A DNA stretch of 64,000 nt from Johnsonella ignava ATCC 51276 (GCF_000235445.1 NZ_JH378830.1:218967-282966), one strand, 5' to 3'; positions 16,436 through 26,768 are shown, counted from the first letter of the stretch. The notes: a model not told the origin generated them from the sequence alone. Made by a program: numbers and translations.

Positions 16436-17764
16436 ATGAGAATGTATGATTTGATAATGAAAAAAAGAAATGGAGGCATACTTTCGGGAGATGAAATAAA
16501 TGAGATTATAAAGGGTTTTGTTGAAGGAAGCATACCTGATTATCAGATGTCGGCACTTTTAATGGCAATATATTTTCAAGGAATGGATCAAAATGAAACC
16601 CTTGATCTTACACTTGCACTTGCCGCTTCAGGTGATATGACTGATCTGTCGGGAATTGAAGGTATTAAGGCTGATAAACATTCTACCGGAGGTGTAGGAG
16701 ATAAAACTACTCTTATAGTTGCACCTATTGTTGCAGCCTGCGGTTTAAAGATTGCAAAGATGAGCGGGAGAGGGCTTGGACATACAGGAGGTACTGTTGA
16801 TAAACTTGAATCCATACCCGGACTGAGGACTGAATTTACATCTGCAGAGTTTGCCGGTATAGTAAACAAAACAGGGTTATGCATCGCAGGGCAGTCAAAA
16901 AATCTTGCTCCCGGAGATAAAAAACTTTATGCCCTTCGTGATGTTACCGCAACTGTTGACAGCATACCCCTTATAGCAGCATCTATTATGAGCAAGAAGC
17001 TTGCATCAGGCAGCGATTGTATAGTGCTTGATGTAAAGACCGGAAGCGGTGCTTTTATGAAATCACTTAAAGACTCTTTGGAACTTGCAAAAGAGATGGT
17101 TGCAATAGGAACAAATGCCGGACGAAAGGTTGCTGCACTTATAACAGATATGGATATACCGCTTGGATTTAAAATAGGAAACAGTCTTGAGGTGATAGAG
17201 GCGGTTGACGTACTTAATAAAAAAGGTCCTGATGATCTTTATACCGTGTGTGAGGCATTGTCTGTCCGCTTACTTGAACTTGCAGGCAAAGGCAGCTATA
17301 AAGAATGCACCTGTATGGTAAAAGAAACCCTGGATACCGGAGCTGCACTTGAAAAGCTTATTGAAATGGTTAAGGCTCAGGGAGGAGATGCTTCATATAT
17401 AAAAGACACATCAAAGTTCAAAAAGGCTCCCTATATGTATGAGGTGAAATCGGCAAAGTCAGGATATATAGCTTTTATGGATACGGAAAAAATAGGAACG
17501 GCTTCAACGATGCTCGGTGCGGGAAGGAAGACCAGAGAAAGTCTGATAGATTACAGTGCAGGAATAGTCTTAAAAAAGAAATATGCAGATAAGGTGGCTG
17601 AGGGTGAGACTGTGGCAGTATTATATGCTTCAGATGATAAATTGTTTAAAGAAGCTGAGGAAAAATTTATTTCATCAATAATTATAGAGTCCCAAAAGCC
17701 TGAAAAAAGACCGTTAATTGCCGCAAGTATAAGCGGTAACAAAGAGGAGGAAATTTATTTATGA
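16436..17764 (+). CDS. pdp: Pyrimidine-nucleoside phosphorylase
   Basis: The enzyme phosphorolyses uridine and thymidine-type nucleosides to base plus (deoxy)ribose 1-phosphate. The 442-residue protein starts MRMYDLIMKKRNGG and carries the phosphate-binding KHSTGGVGDKTT loop (residues 81-92), KMSGRGLGHTGGTVDKLES and the DVKTGSGAFM stretch, all standard for the Pdp/DeoA family. Bacillus-type Pdp is favoured over strict DeoA by taxonomy and length. The stop overlaps deoC as ATGA. Confidence 0.94.
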   Translation: MRMYDLIMKKRNGGILSGDEINEIIKGFVEGSIPDYQMSALLMAIYFQGMDQNETLDLTLALAASGDMTDLSGIEGIKADKHSTGGVGDKTTLIVAPIVAACGLKIAKMSGRGLGHTGGTVDKLESIPGLRTEFTSAEFAGIVNKTGLCIAGQSKNLAPGDKKLYALRDVTATVDSIPLIAASIMSKKLASGSDCIVLDVKTGSGAFMKSLKDSLELAKEMVAIGTNAGRKVAALITDMDIPLGFKIGNSLEVIEAVDVLNKKGPDDLYTVCEALSVRLLELAGKGSYKECTCMVKETLDTGAALEKLIEMVKAQGGDASYIKDTSKFKKAPYMYEVKSAKSGYIAFMDTEKIGTASTMLGAGRKTRESLIDYSAGIVLKKKYADKVAEGETVAVLYASDDKLFKEAEEKFISSIIIESQKPEKRPLIAASISGNKEEEIYL

Positions 17765-18411
17765 CGCAGAAGGAAATATTAAGCCATGTTGACCATACTC
17801 TTTTAAAGCCATATGCAACATGGGATGATATTCAAAATTTATGCAGGGAAGCTGTAAAGCATAAGACAGCTGCGGTATGTATAGCACCGAATTATATAAA
17901 AAGGGTAAGGGCAAAATTTAAAAAAAAGCTTAAAATCTGTACTGTTGTAGGATTTCCACTTGGATTCAGCTCAAAAGAGGCGAAACTTGTAGAAGTAATA
18001 CAGGCACTTGAGGACGGTGCCGATGAGATAGACATGGTTATAAATATAAGCGATGTGAAAAACGGTGATTTTGATAAAGTGAGTCAGGAAATATCATTGC
18101 TAAAGAATGCTGTTGATGATAAAATATTAAAAGTGATTATAGAAACCTGTTACTTAAATGAGGATGAAAAAATCAAGCTGTGTGAGATAATCAAAAAACT
18201 TGGGGCTCATTATATAAAAACTTCCACGGGTTTCGGCACTGCAGGTGCCGTTATGGAAGATATACTGCTGTTTAAAAAACATATAGGAAAAGATGTAAAG
18301 ATAAAAGCGGCAGGAGGTATAAAAACTAGAGAAGATATGGAAGCCTTTTTAAAAGCCGGCTGCGACCGTATAGGCACCAGTTGGGCAGTAAAAAATTTAA
18401 AAATGGAATAA
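17761..18411 (+). CDS. deoC: Deoxyribose-phosphate aldolase
   Basis: The enzyme splits 2-deoxyribose 5-phosphate into glyceraldehyde 3-phosphate and acetaldehyde, finishing deoxynucleoside breakdown. The 216-residue class I aldolase begins with the HVDHTLLKP motif (residues 9-17), contains VVGFPLGFS (62-70), EIDMVINI (89-96), and the two catalytic lysines in YIKTSTGFG (Lys153) and IKAAGGIKT (Lys182). It is coupled to pdp by ATGA. The 170-base gap downstream is extremely A/T-rich. Confidence 0.95.
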   Translation: MTQKEILSHVDHTLLKPYATWDDIQNLCREAVKHKTAAVCIAPNYIKRVRAKFKKKLKICTVVGFPLGFSSKEAKLVEVIQALEDGADEIDMVINISDVKNGDFDKVSQEISLLKNAVDDKILKVIIETCYLNEDEKIKLCEIIKKLGAHYIKTSTGFGTAGAVMEDILLFKKHIGKDVKIKAAGGIKTREDMEAFLKAGCDRIGTSWAVKNLKME

Positions 18412-18597
18412 ATGCTTAGTTTTATATTTAAGTGATGATTTAAGTATCGTTTAAATAGTATAACGTACGGTGTATATTCGTATATAATTATATATATTAT
18501 ATTTAATATATATTTATATAATACAAAATCTGAATTATTCGTATCGTTTACCGGGCTATAATTCAGGCAAATTTTTTAAAATATGGAGGAAAGTTAT

Positions 18598-19746
18598 ATG
18601 AAAAAGAAAATCTCAGCTGTTATCGTAACGGCAGTACTGGCACTGGGTCTACTTGCAGGTTGTGCTTCAAAACCGTCAGGAGATGCTTCACAGCAGGGAG
18701 GAAGCAGTGCACAAGCTTCACAGCAGGAAAACGGTGGTAATGAATCTTCAGGAGGCAACTATGAGCTTGCACTTATAACCGATGTGGGGACTATTGATGA
18801 CAAGTCTTTTAACCAGGGTTCATGGGAAGGTCTTGAAAAATATGCAAAAGAGCATAATATAACACATAAGTACTATAAGCCGGCTGAAAAATCGGATCAG
18901 GCATGTCTTGATGCTATTGATCTTGCAGTCAAGGGAGGAGCAAAGGTTATAGTAACACCGGGATTTCTTTTTGAAAGCCCTGTTTACAATGCACAGACAA
19001 AGTATCCAAATATTAAATTTATACTTATAGATGCAGAACCTAAGACTGCAGATTCTGCAGAAATAAAAGATAATGTGCTGTCTATATTTTATGCGGAAGA
19101 ACAGGCAGGCTATCTTGCAGGTTATGCGGCTGTAACTGAGGGCTATCGTGAGCTTGGATTTATGGGAGGTTTGGCAGTTCCGGCAGTTGTGCGCTTTGGC
19201 TACGGTTATGTACAGGGAGCTGATGCCGCTGCAAAAAATCTTGGACTTGATAAGGGAGCAGTTAAAATAAAATATACTTATGTAGGAAATTTTGATGCTT
19301 CACCTGAGAATCAAACTAAGGCGGCAGCCTGGTATAATGAAGGTACCGAATGTATATTCGCATGCGGCGGCGGAGTAGGCAATTCGGTTATGAAAGCTGC
19401 TGAAACCGCACAAAAGGTTGTTATAGGTGTCGATGTTGACCAATCTGTGGAATCTGAAACGGTTATAACTTCTGCGATGAAAAATCTCGGCGATTCAGTA
19501 TACAGTGCGATTGCAGACTATTATGACGGAAAATTTGAAGGCGGAAAGAAATTAACTCTTACAGCAAAGGAAAACGGAATTGAACTTCCTATGGAAACAT
19601 CAAAATTTAAAAAATTTACAAAAGATGATTATGATAAGCTTTATAAGGGGCTTCAGGATGGTCTTATTGAGGTGAAGAAAGATACTGATATAAGTGATTT
19701 AAAATCATTAAATACGGAAGTTGTAGAAATTAATGAGATTAAATAA
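18598..19746 (+). CDS. nupN: BMP family nucleoside-binding lipoprotein
   Basis: The protein is the extracellular substrate-binding component of the nucleoside importer encoded just upstream. From the chosen ATG it has a signal peptide and lipobox LLAGC with Cys22, a Ser/Gln/Gly-rich linker, then the BMP domain beginning YELALITDVGTIDDKSFNQGSWEG. CGGGVGNSVMKAA and VIGVDVDQS are also family-typical. An ATG at 18583 is in frame but lies over the GGAGGA ribosome site (18585-18590), so 18598 is the better start. A TATAAT at 18557-18562 suggests its own promoter, which would allow the binding protein to be made in excess. Confidence 0.92.
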   Translation: MKKKISAVIVTAVLALGLLAGCASKPSGDASQQGGSSAQASQQENGGNESSGGNYELALITDVGTIDDKSFNQGSWEGLEKYAKEHNITHKYYKPAEKSDQACLDAIDLAVKGGAKVIVTPGFLFESPVYNAQTKYPNIKFILIDAEPKTADSAEIKDNVLSIFYAEEQAGYLAGYAAVTEGYRELGFMGGLAVPAVVRFGYGYVQGADAAAKNLGLDKGAVKIKYTYVGNFDASPENQTKAAAWYNEGTECIFACGGGVGNSVMKAAETAQKVVIGVDVDQSVESETVITSAMKNLGDSVYSAIADYYDGKFEGGKKLTLTAKENGIELPMETSKFKKFTKDDYDKLYKGLQDGLIEVKKDTDISDLKSLNTEVVEINEIK

Positions 19747-19758
19747 CAGTTTAAGCTG

Positions 19759-19784
19759 AAGCCGGCAGCATACAGCAGCGGCTT
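19759..19784 (+). terminator. Hairpin between BMP lipoprotein and GntR genes
   Basis: AAGCCG (19759-19764) and CGGCTT (19779-19784) can pair around a 14-base loop that contains further GC/GC contacts, followed by ATTATA. It could be a leaky terminator or an mRNA 3' stabiliser that separates lipoprotein and regulator expression. Confidence 0.35.
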
Positions 19785-19808
19785 ATTATAAAGGAAGGCA
19801 GGTATATA

Positions 19809-20507
19809 ATGCAGTCTCAAAAATGGTCCAATAATATAATGTCTTCCGGTGAAGTTTATGAAGATATGAAAAAAAGGATTGTAAATCTTGAGCTTGAGCC
19901 TAATCAGGTTATAAGTGAAAATCAGATGTGCTATGAATATGGTGTATCAAGATCAGTTATAAGAACGGTATTTTCAAAACTTCAGCAGATTAATTTTATA
20001 GATATATATCCGCAGAGGGGAACTTGCATATCACCTATGGATTTAAGCCATATATCGGATCTCTTGATGCTGCGTACAGCGGTTGAAAAAGAGGTTATAT
20101 ATGAGGTCTTTACCAATCTGGATAATTATGCAAAAAGTGCACTTGTAGAAAAGCTTTATGAAAATATTAAAAAACAGGAGCATTGCAGAAATGAAAAAAA
20201 TTATAAAGGTGATTTTCCTAAATATGACACTGAATTTCATGATATTATGATAAATAGTGTAAACAGGTCCTCTTTATTTGAAATAATAAGTGATGGTATG
20301 CTGCATATAGCAAGGTGGAGAAATTTTGTAGTTCCGTATAATAACAGAATTCCTAAACTTATAGATGAACATAAGATGATATTTGAATCTATAAAGGAAG
20401 GTGATCTTGCAAAAGCCCAGCGTGCTATGGCGAATCATCTTGAAACTGTCTCGGAAATAGCAAGCAGAGCTACTTCGGAGTATCCCGGGTATTTTAAGAT
20501 AAAGTAA
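19809..20507 (+). CDS. GntR family transcriptional regulator (FadR/FCD subgroup)
   Basis: The 232-residue protein has an N-terminal winged helix (about residues 12-75; NQMCYEYGVSRSVIRTVFSKLQ is the recognition region) followed by an all-helical FCD-type ligand domain with the expected His residues (EFHDIMIN, DEHKMIF and NHLETV). FCD regulators usually sense carboxylic or sugar acids. Its position directly after the BMP lipoprotein suggests control of the nucleoside cassette, but that is inference. The ribosome site is AAGGAAGG. Confidence 0.88.
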   Translation: MQSQKWSNNIMSSGEVYEDMKKRIVNLELEPNQVISENQMCYEYGVSRSVIRTVFSKLQQINFIDIYPQRGTCISPMDLSHISDLLMLRTAVEKEVIYEVFTNLDNYAKSALVEKLYENIKKQEHCRNEKNYKGDFPKYDTEFHDIMINSVNRSSLFEIISDGMLHIARWRNFVVPYNNRIPKLIDEHKMIFESIKEGDLAKAQRAMANHLETVSEIASRATSEYPGYFKIK

Positions 20508-20594
20508 AGTGCCTGTGTGGTATCTTAATTCTTTTAAACTTCGGGTTTATAAAATTAATTATTATAAAATATGAAGTAGGCAGGTTAATAAACG

Positions 20595-21899
20595 GTGGAA
20601 ATCGGAATTATAGGTGCTGGCGCTTCCGGTCTTATGGCGGCTGTAAATGCAGCCGCCTCAGGTATAAGGGTAAGACTGCTTGAGCATAATGATCTTCCCG
20701 GCAGGAAGATTTTAGCTACAGGCAATGGTAAATGTAATTTTACAAACATGAACTTATCGCCACAAAACTATTACTCAAAAAAAGGCTCATTTGTTTCAAA
20801 AGTTATTGATATATTTTCAAATATTGATAGTATAAATTTTTTTAAAAACCTTGGAATAGAGCCTTTTGATAAAAACGGCTATGTATACCCGACTTCACAG
20901 CAGGCATCCAGTATACAGCAGGCTTTGCTGTATGAATGCAGGAGACTCGGTGCGGAGATAATAAATGAATGTAGTATAAATGATATAATGATTAACAAAT
21001 ATAGAGTAGAAAGTACAGCTAAAGTTAAAGATATCTCTGAGTCAAAAACTGTAATCAAAAATACTCCGCTAAAAAAATATAATTTTACACTCTCAACAAA
21101 TAGAGGTTCATTTTATTTTGACAGGCTTATAATCGCTGCCGGTTTGAAGGCAGCTCCGGTTACAGGCTCTGACGGTTCAATACTTGAGATTATTAAAAGA
21201 CTCGGCTATAAAATCATAACTCCGCTGCCTGCACTCTGTCCGTTGTTTTGCGAGAATAAGAGGTTTTTTAAAAAAGTGAGCGGTGTTCGTGTGAGAGCGG
21301 AGCTTAACCTTTTTATCAATGATAAATTTGTATTTTCAGATATAGGAGAGGTTCAGCTCACTGATTACGGTATTTCCGGCATACCGGCATTTCAGCTTGC
21401 AAGATTTGTTTCAAAGGCGCTCTCAAAAGGGGAAAAGACCGAGCTTTCAATGAATTTTCTGTATTTTGTTAAAAATCAGAAGGAATATTTTAAAAAGCGT
21501 GTAAACATGGAAACTTTAGAAGAGCTGGCGATGCTCGGAAACGGTCTTTTAAATAAAAAACTGTGGCTTGCACTATTGTCCGAGGCGAAATTAAGTCCTT
21601 CTTTAAAAACTGCTGATTTAAGCAGCGGGGCATTTAATGCACTGTTTCATATGCTTGTAGGTTTTAAATTTCGTGTTGTACGGACAGCTGATTTTGATAA
21701 GGCTCAGGTCTGCTGCGGCGGGGTGGATTTGTCGCAGATAGAGCCTTGCAGCATGGAGTCAAGACTCCATAAAGATCTGTATTTTGCAGGTGAGATAATG
21801 GATATTGACGGCATGTGCGGAGGATATAATCTCCAGTGGGCGTGGGCAAGCGGTTATATTGCAGGTAAAAGTGCAGGCGGTGCTTTAAAAAAAGTTTAA
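20595..21899 (+). CDS. BaiN/HI0933-like NAD(P)/FAD-dependent oxidoreductase
   Basis: The 434-residue flavoprotein starts with the dinucleotide-binding IGIIGAGASGLMAA (residues 3-16) and the family hallmark LEHNDLPGRKILATGNGKCNFTN, and ends with FAGEIMDIDGMCGGYNLQWAWASGYIAGK, the second FAD contact. This matches the HI0933/BaiN/RdsA family, whose members reduce flavin-linked or bile-acid-like substrates; the physiological substrate here is unknown. The start is GTG with only a weak AGGCAGG before it. It is followed by a second, unrelated flavoprotein on the same strand. Confidence 0.88.
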   Translation: MEIGIIGAGASGLMAAVNAAASGIRVRLLEHNDLPGRKILATGNGKCNFTNMNLSPQNYYSKKGSFVSKVIDIFSNIDSINFFKNLGIEPFDKNGYVYPTSQQASSIQQALLYECRRLGAEIINECSINDIMINKYRVESTAKVKDISESKTVIKNTPLKKYNFTLSTNRGSFYFDRLIIAAGLKAAPVTGSDGSILEIIKRLGYKIITPLPALCPLFCENKRFFKKVSGVRVRAELNLFINDKFVFSDIGEVQLTDYGISGIPAFQLARFVSKALSKGEKTELSMNFLYFVKNQKEYFKKRVNMETLEELAMLGNGLLNKKLWLALLSEAKLSPSLKTADLSSGAFNALFHMLVGFKFRVVRTADFDKAQVCCGGVDLSQIEPCSMESRLHKDLYFAGEIMDIDGMCGGYNLQWAWASGYIAGKSAGGALKKV

Positions 21900-21980
21900 T
21901 TTAAATAGTATTTTATTTTTTAATTAAAATAATTTAAATGATTTTAATACAATAAATACTGCAAGGTTGTATTGTTTATT

Positions 21981-23789
21981 ATGATAAGAATTAACGAACT
22001 TGAACTTGAAGTAGGGCATAGTGAAGATGACCTTATAAATAAGATTTCAAAAATACTTGCCATACAAAGAACAGGTATTTTACATTATAATATTATTAAA
22101 AAATCAATAGATGCACGGGATAAATCCCGTGTAAAATTTTCTTATAAGATAGATGTAAAAGCAGATAATGAGGATTATGTGCTTAAACGACTGTATAATT
22201 CAAATAAAAAATATAAAAAGAAACTCAAAGACAGTACCGGTTTAAAAGGTTTTGATCTAAAGAGCAATGTATATAAGACTGAACAAATGTCTTATATATC
22301 CGATATATTATCTAAAGAGAAAATTATAAAAAATATTTCTGATATTCAAAATACATTCCATAGTGCCGGCAGGCTTAAATATCGCCCTGTTATAGCCGGT
22401 TTTGGACCGGCAGGCATATTCTGTGCTCTTATACTTTCAAGAGCCGGATTTTCACCACTAATAATTGAAAGAGGGGACGAGGTTGATAAAAGAGCTGCTG
22501 TCGTAGATGATTTCTGGAATGGAGAGACGGTTGATACAGATTCAAATGTTTCATTCGGGGAAGGTGGTGCTGGAACTTTCAGCGATGGTAAGTTAAATAC
22601 TATGGTTAAGGATTATATGGGGAGAAGCGGTGCAGTTTTAAAGACGCTGGTTGATTTCGGTGCCGATACGGATATCCTTTATATAAATAATCCGCATATA
22701 GGAACTGACAAACTTAGAGGTATTATTAAAAATATAAGGAATGAAATAATAAGACTTGGCGGAGAGTTCAGGTTTTTGACAAGACTTGAAAAAATAAACT
22801 TTTTTGAAAATGATTTGGAAAATAATTCAAAAGATGTTTTTAAAAATTTACCATATAAAAAAAGACTTAAATCAGTTACGGTATCTTATGAAATTCCACA
22901 GGAAAAAAAAGGGCAGGACAAAAAAAGAAGGTATGAGGAGATTGATACCGACTGTCTTGTAGCAGCTATAGGTCATAGTGCAAGGGATACTTTTAAGATG
23001 CTTTATGAAAATCATGTATATATTGAACAAAAACCTTTTGCAGTAGGTATACGCATGGCACATAAGCAGGATTTTATAAGTGATTCACAATATGGACCTA
23101 AATATGCAAGGCTTCTGCCTCCGGCATCATATAAGCTTACCGCAAAAACATCAGGAAACAGGGGAGTATATTCTTTTTGTATGTGCCCTGGTGGATATAT
23201 AGTAAACGCCTCTACTGAAAAGGGCATGCTTGCTATAAACGGTATGAGCTATCACGCAAGAGACGGTGAATATGCCAACTCCGCAATCATAGTTACAGTA
23301 AATCCTCAGGATTTTTTATCTGAACATCCGCTTGCCGGTATAGAATTCCAGAGAAAACTTGAGAAAAAAGCTTATGAAGCGGGAGAAGGAATGATTCCTG
23401 TACAGCTTTTAGGCGATTTTTTGAATAAAAAATCATATATGCGAGGCGGCATAGCGGATTTTGACTGTTTTAGGGGCAGGGCATGTTTTGCATCTGTAAA
23501 TGAAATACTGCCGGATTTTATTTATAATGCAATCTGTGAGGCTGTTCCTATATTTGAAAGAAAAATCAAAGGCTTCGGTGCAAAAGATGTTATAACTGCC
23601 GGAATTGAAAGCAGAACTTCATCACCTGTGAGAATTTTAAGAGATAAATTATGTATATCATCTGTAAAAGGACTTTTCCCGTGCGGTGAGGGTGCAGGCT
23701 ATGCGGGAGGTATTACCAGCGCTGCCATGGATGGTATAAAAGTGGCAGAGAGTATAATAAAAGATTTTTATTCTATTGATAATATATAG
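21981..23789 (+). CDS. FAD-dependent dehydrogenase (COG2509-like)
   Basis: From ATG 21981 the protein is 602 residues. It has an N-terminal alpha/beta domain (MIRINELELEVGHSEDDL, then a Lys-rich stretch) and a large FAD domain beginning RPVIAGFGPAGIFCALIL near residue 135, with FGEGGAGTFSDGKLNT, an AIGHSARDTF segment, and a closing FPCGEGAGYAGGITSAAMDG. This is the layout of the COG2509 flavoproteins common in Firmicutes, of unknown substrate. A TTG nine bases earlier (21972) is in frame and closer to an AAGG, so the exact start is uncertain. A short hairpin follows the stop. Confidence 0.87.
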   Translation: MIRINELELEVGHSEDDLINKISKILAIQRTGILHYNIIKKSIDARDKSRVKFSYKIDVKADNEDYVLKRLYNSNKKYKKKLKDSTGLKGFDLKSNVYKTEQMSYISDILSKEKIIKNISDIQNTFHSAGRLKYRPVIAGFGPAGIFCALILSRAGFSPLIIERGDEVDKRAAVVDDFWNGETVDTDSNVSFGEGGAGTFSDGKLNTMVKDYMGRSGAVLKTLVDFGADTDILYINNPHIGTDKLRGIIKNIRNEIIRLGGEFRFLTRLEKINFFENDLENNSKDVFKNLPYKKRLKSVTVSYEIPQEKKGQDKKRRYEEIDTDCLVAAIGHSARDTFKMLYENHVYIEQKPFAVGIRMAHKQDFISDSQYGPKYARLLPPASYKLTAKTSGNRGVYSFCMCPGGYIVNASTEKGMLAINGMSYHARDGEYANSAIIVTVNPQDFLSEHPLAGIEFQRKLEKKAYEAGEGMIPVQLLGDFLNKKSYMRGGIADFDCFRGRACFASVNEILPDFIYNAICEAVPIFERKIKGFGAKDVITAGIESRTSSPVRILRDKLCISSVKGLFPCGEGAGYAGGITSAAMDGIKVAESIIKDFYSIDNI

Positions 23790-23842
23790 TTAGTCAAATA
23801 CTTTTGATACCCACATCATACTATAATAAAAATCTCACATAG

Positions 23843-25120
23843 CTATTTTTTACTGTTACACCATTCAAATATAAAATCTCCCATTATTTTCATAAAATTA
23901 ATAAGTTCCTTTTTATCTGCCGATTCATTATTTGAATGTGCTTCTTTTAATTCTCCGGGACCGAAACATGCCGCAGGTATATTGAAGCTGCTGAACCATC
24001 CGCTGTCATTAACCGTTGTTGACATGTTTACAACCGGATTTTTACCTGTAACATTATAATATGAAGCTGCAAGTGTTTTAAACCCCGGGTGATTTGTATC
24101 AAGTTCAAGAGAAGGAAATATCTCGCCTTTATCAGCAATCATGGAACGTCCGCCCCATTTTATGGAGGGAGGATTTTTTCTAAGCCACGGGTCCGCCATA
24201 GCTATAGCGTTTATATAACTGTCAATTTCAGATGTTATATCATCGACCTTTTCATCAGGATAAAAATGAACTGTGATCCATAGTGAACATTCATCTGCCA
24301 TAAATGCGGGATTGGTGCCTCCTTTTATAAATGCAGGATTGATAGTATTTGTACCGCTTGGGAATCCGGGGTAGCTTTTTGTAACAGCCCAGTGCCTTTC
24401 AAGGCTTTGAAGCCCCTGTATTATATTTACCATCTTTTCCACTGCACCTGCTGAAAATATGCCGCCTCCTGCATGAACTATATTTCTTCTGTTTCCGTCA
24501 TGATAGGTAACAGGACTTTTTATCGTGATCAAGCCTGTTATACAACCGCCCTGACCTTGGATTTCAAGTGATGAGGTATCTGATACAAGTGCGTAGTCGG
24601 CAGTATAGCCTTTTTCTAAAAGCTCACGTGTACCTGCTTCACCGGCTTCTTCTCCGACTGCACTTTGAAACAGTATATCGCCTTTAAGTACTATATTATT
24701 TTGATGAAACAGTTTTAGTAAAAGCAGGTTTGCCGCTATGGCGGATTTCATATCACTTGTTCCCCTGCCGTACAGTCTGCCGTTTTTTTCATGAAGCTTA
24801 AACGGATTGGTATTCCATTCATTTATATCTGTAATTGCAGCGACATCAACATGCCCGTTTAATATTAAACTGTTATATTTATCAGATTCACTGCCTTTTT
24901 TGATACCTGCCAGAAGTACATCATCCTTAAAAAAATCATAGGTATCAACATTAAAATCTATTTTTTCCAAATATCTTTTAATATATTCCTGTATATTTCG
25001 GGTATTTCTGGCAGGAGGGCTTACTGTTTCAAATTGTATCAGATCATCCAGCAGTTTAAGAAGTTCATCTTCACTGTTTTCTATAATTAAATGCAATTCC
25101 TTTTTATCCATGAATTTCAC
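23843..25120 (-). CDS. argE: M20 family peptidase, ArgE/DapE type (probable acetylornithine deacetylase)
   Basis: The 425-residue metallopeptidase has the M20 zinc and catalytic residues: LNGHVDVAA (His90, Asp92), the GRGTSDMKSAIAANL segment (Asp123) and the catalytic Glu in SAVGEEAGEAGT (157-158), plus a lid/dimerisation domain in the middle and a terminal GPGELKEAHSNNE with the last metal His. ArgE, DapE and related hydrolases share these features. I favour ArgE because argG and argH lie immediately upstream on the same strand, but the specificity is inferred from context only. Confidence 0.75.
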   Translation of the reverse strand: MKFMDKKELHLIIENSEDELLKLLDDLIQFETVSPPARNTRNIQEYIKRYLEKIDFNVDTYDFFKDDVLLAGIKKGSESDKYNSLILNGHVDVAAITDINEWNTNPFKLHEKNGRLYGRGTSDMKSAIAANLLLLKLFHQNNIVLKGDILFQSAVGEEAGEAGTRELLEKGYTADYALVSDTSSLEIQGQGGCITGLITIKSPVTYHDGNRRNIVHAGGGIFSAGAVEKMVNIIQGLQSLERHWAVTKSYPGFPSGTNTINPAFIKGGTNPAFMADECSLWITVHFYPDEKVDDITSEIDSYINAIAMADPWLRKNPPSIKWGGRSMIADKGEIFPSLELDTNHPGFKTLAASYYNVTGKNPVVNMSTTVNDSGWFSSFNIPAACFGPGELKEAHSNNESADKKELINFMKIMGDFIFEWCNSKK

Positions 25121-25247
25121 CGCCTTTTTATTATTAAAGATATATTATTATTTGGTGATATAATTTATCAGCAATATAATTTAATATATATAAATTAAAA
25201 TAGTTTATATGCTATATATAGCATTTGTATATTAAATATATAATATA

Positions 25248-26624
25248 TTAAAATGATTGACAGCAGCTTATTGCAAAATCAATCTGCCTTTTAACTTCAT
25301 CAGGTGCAGGTCCTCCGGTTACATTACGGTTATTTACACATTCTATAAGTGAAACTGCCTTATATATGTCAGCATCAAAATAAGGGCTTGCCGCTTTATA
25401 CTCATCAATATCCAGTGTCTCAAGAACTTTTGAATTTTTTATACAGTATTTTACAAGCTGCCCGACTATCCGGTACGCCTCTCTAAATGGAATACCTTTT
25501 TTAACAAGGTAATCCGCACAGTCGGTAGCATTTATAAATCCCTCTGCAGCTGCCGAATTCATATTATCCTCAAGTACCTTCATACTCTCAAGCATAGGAG
25601 CAGCCGCCTTAAGACAGGCACATACCGTATCAAAACAGTCAAAAAGTGCCTCTTTATCCTCCTGCATGTCTTTGTTGTAAGCAAGAGGAAGCCCTTTCAT
25701 CATACATAATAATCCTTGGAGATTTCCAAAAACCCTACCGCTTTTGCCACGAATAAGCTCACATATATCAGGATTTTTTTTCTGAGGCATAATTGAACTT
25801 CCTGTCGCAAAGGCATCATCAAGCTCTATAAAATTAAATTCACGACTGCTCCACAATATAATTTCCTCACTAAAACGTGAAAGATGTACCATTATAATGC
25901 TTAATGCAGATGCCGCTTCAATTACAAAATCACGATCGCTGACTCCGTCAAGACTGTTTTGTGAAATTTGTAAAAAACCAAGCCGTTCCTTTACAAATTC
26001 ACGATCTATATTATGTGTTGTAGCAGCTAAGGCTCCACTTCCCAGCGGCATAACGCTACACCTTTTTTGTGCATCATCAAGTCTTGAGATATCCCTTATA
26101 AACATTTGTACATATGCCATAAGGTGGTGTGCAAATGTGATTGGCTGTGCAGGCTGAAGATGTGTATAGCCGGGCATAATACTGTAAACATGTTTCTGTG
26201 CTTTATTGCATAAAATTTTTATGAAATCTTTAAGGAGGTCTTTTATACTGCCAAGCCTCTTTATAGTGTACATCCTTGTATCAAGTGCCACCTGATCGTT
26301 TCTGCTCCTTGCGGTATGCAGCCTTTTTCCAGCATCGCCGCATCTTTTAGTAAGCTCCTCTTCTATAAACATATGTATGTCTTCAGCATTTTCATCTATT
26401 ATAAGAGTACCGTTTGCGATCTCATTTTTTATATCTGAAAGGTTTTTTACTATATCATCTAAATCTTTTTCGCTTATTATGCCCTGTGCACAAAGCATCT
26501 GTGCATGTGCCGTACTTCCGTCTATATCTTCTTCATACATACGGCTGTCAATATTTATTGAAGAATTAAAATCATTCAGCCTTTTATCAGCCTCTTTTTC
26601 AAATCTTGCTCCCCATAATTTCAT
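25248..26624 (-). CDS. argH: Argininosuccinate lyase
   Basis: The enzyme cleaves argininosuccinate to arginine and fumarate. The 458-residue protein starts MKLWGARFEKEADKRLNDFN, has the HTARSRNDQVALDTRMY motif (near residue 103) and the superfamily signature ATGSSIMPQKKNPDICELIRG (near 275-292), all ArgH-specific. It lies 144 bases after argG on the minus strand. The fumarate product could feed the fumarase encoded at 4890-6302. Confidence 0.96.
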   Translation of the reverse strand: MKLWGARFEKEADKRLNDFNSSINIDSRMYEEDIDGSTAHAQMLCAQGIISEKDLDDIVKNLSDIKNEIANGTLIIDENAEDIHMFIEEELTKRCGDAGKRLHTARSRNDQVALDTRMYTIKRLGSIKDLLKDFIKILCNKAQKHVYSIMPGYTHLQPAQPITFAHHLMAYVQMFIRDISRLDDAQKRCSVMPLGSGALAATTHNIDREFVKERLGFLQISQNSLDGVSDRDFVIEAASALSIIMVHLSRFSEEIILWSSREFNFIELDDAFATGSSIMPQKKNPDICELIRGKSGRVFGNLQGLLCMMKGLPLAYNKDMQEDKEALFDCFDTVCACLKAAAPMLESMKVLEDNMNSAAAEGFINATDCADYLVKKGIPFREAYRIVGQLVKYCIKNSKVLETLDIDEYKAASPYFDADIYKAVSLIECVNNRNVTGGPAPDEVKRQIDFAISCCQSF

Positions 26625-26658
26625 TATTTAATTAAAAGATCCGGATGTATAGGCTAAA

Positions 26659-26715
26659 AATACAGTATATAAGTATAAATATATAAAATAAATACATAAA
26701 ATATTATACTGTATT
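26659..26715. repeat. Inverted repeat in the argG-argH gap
   Basis: AATACAGTATA (26659-26669) is repeated in perfect inverse as TATACTGTATT (26705-26715), separated by 35 A/T-rich bases. In the minus-strand transcript this would form a stem between the argG stop and the argH start. It lacks a T-run, so processing, stability or a regulator site are all possible. Confidence 0.4.
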
Positions 26716-26768
26716 AATAGCCTGCATCAGGATCGTCCTTTCAAAATATATTTAAATTTTTTATAGTT

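Noticed and set aside
21900..21980. Promoter or riboswitch in the A/T-rich gap between the flavoproteins
   Set aside because: I could not find a paired -35/-10 or any conserved structured core.
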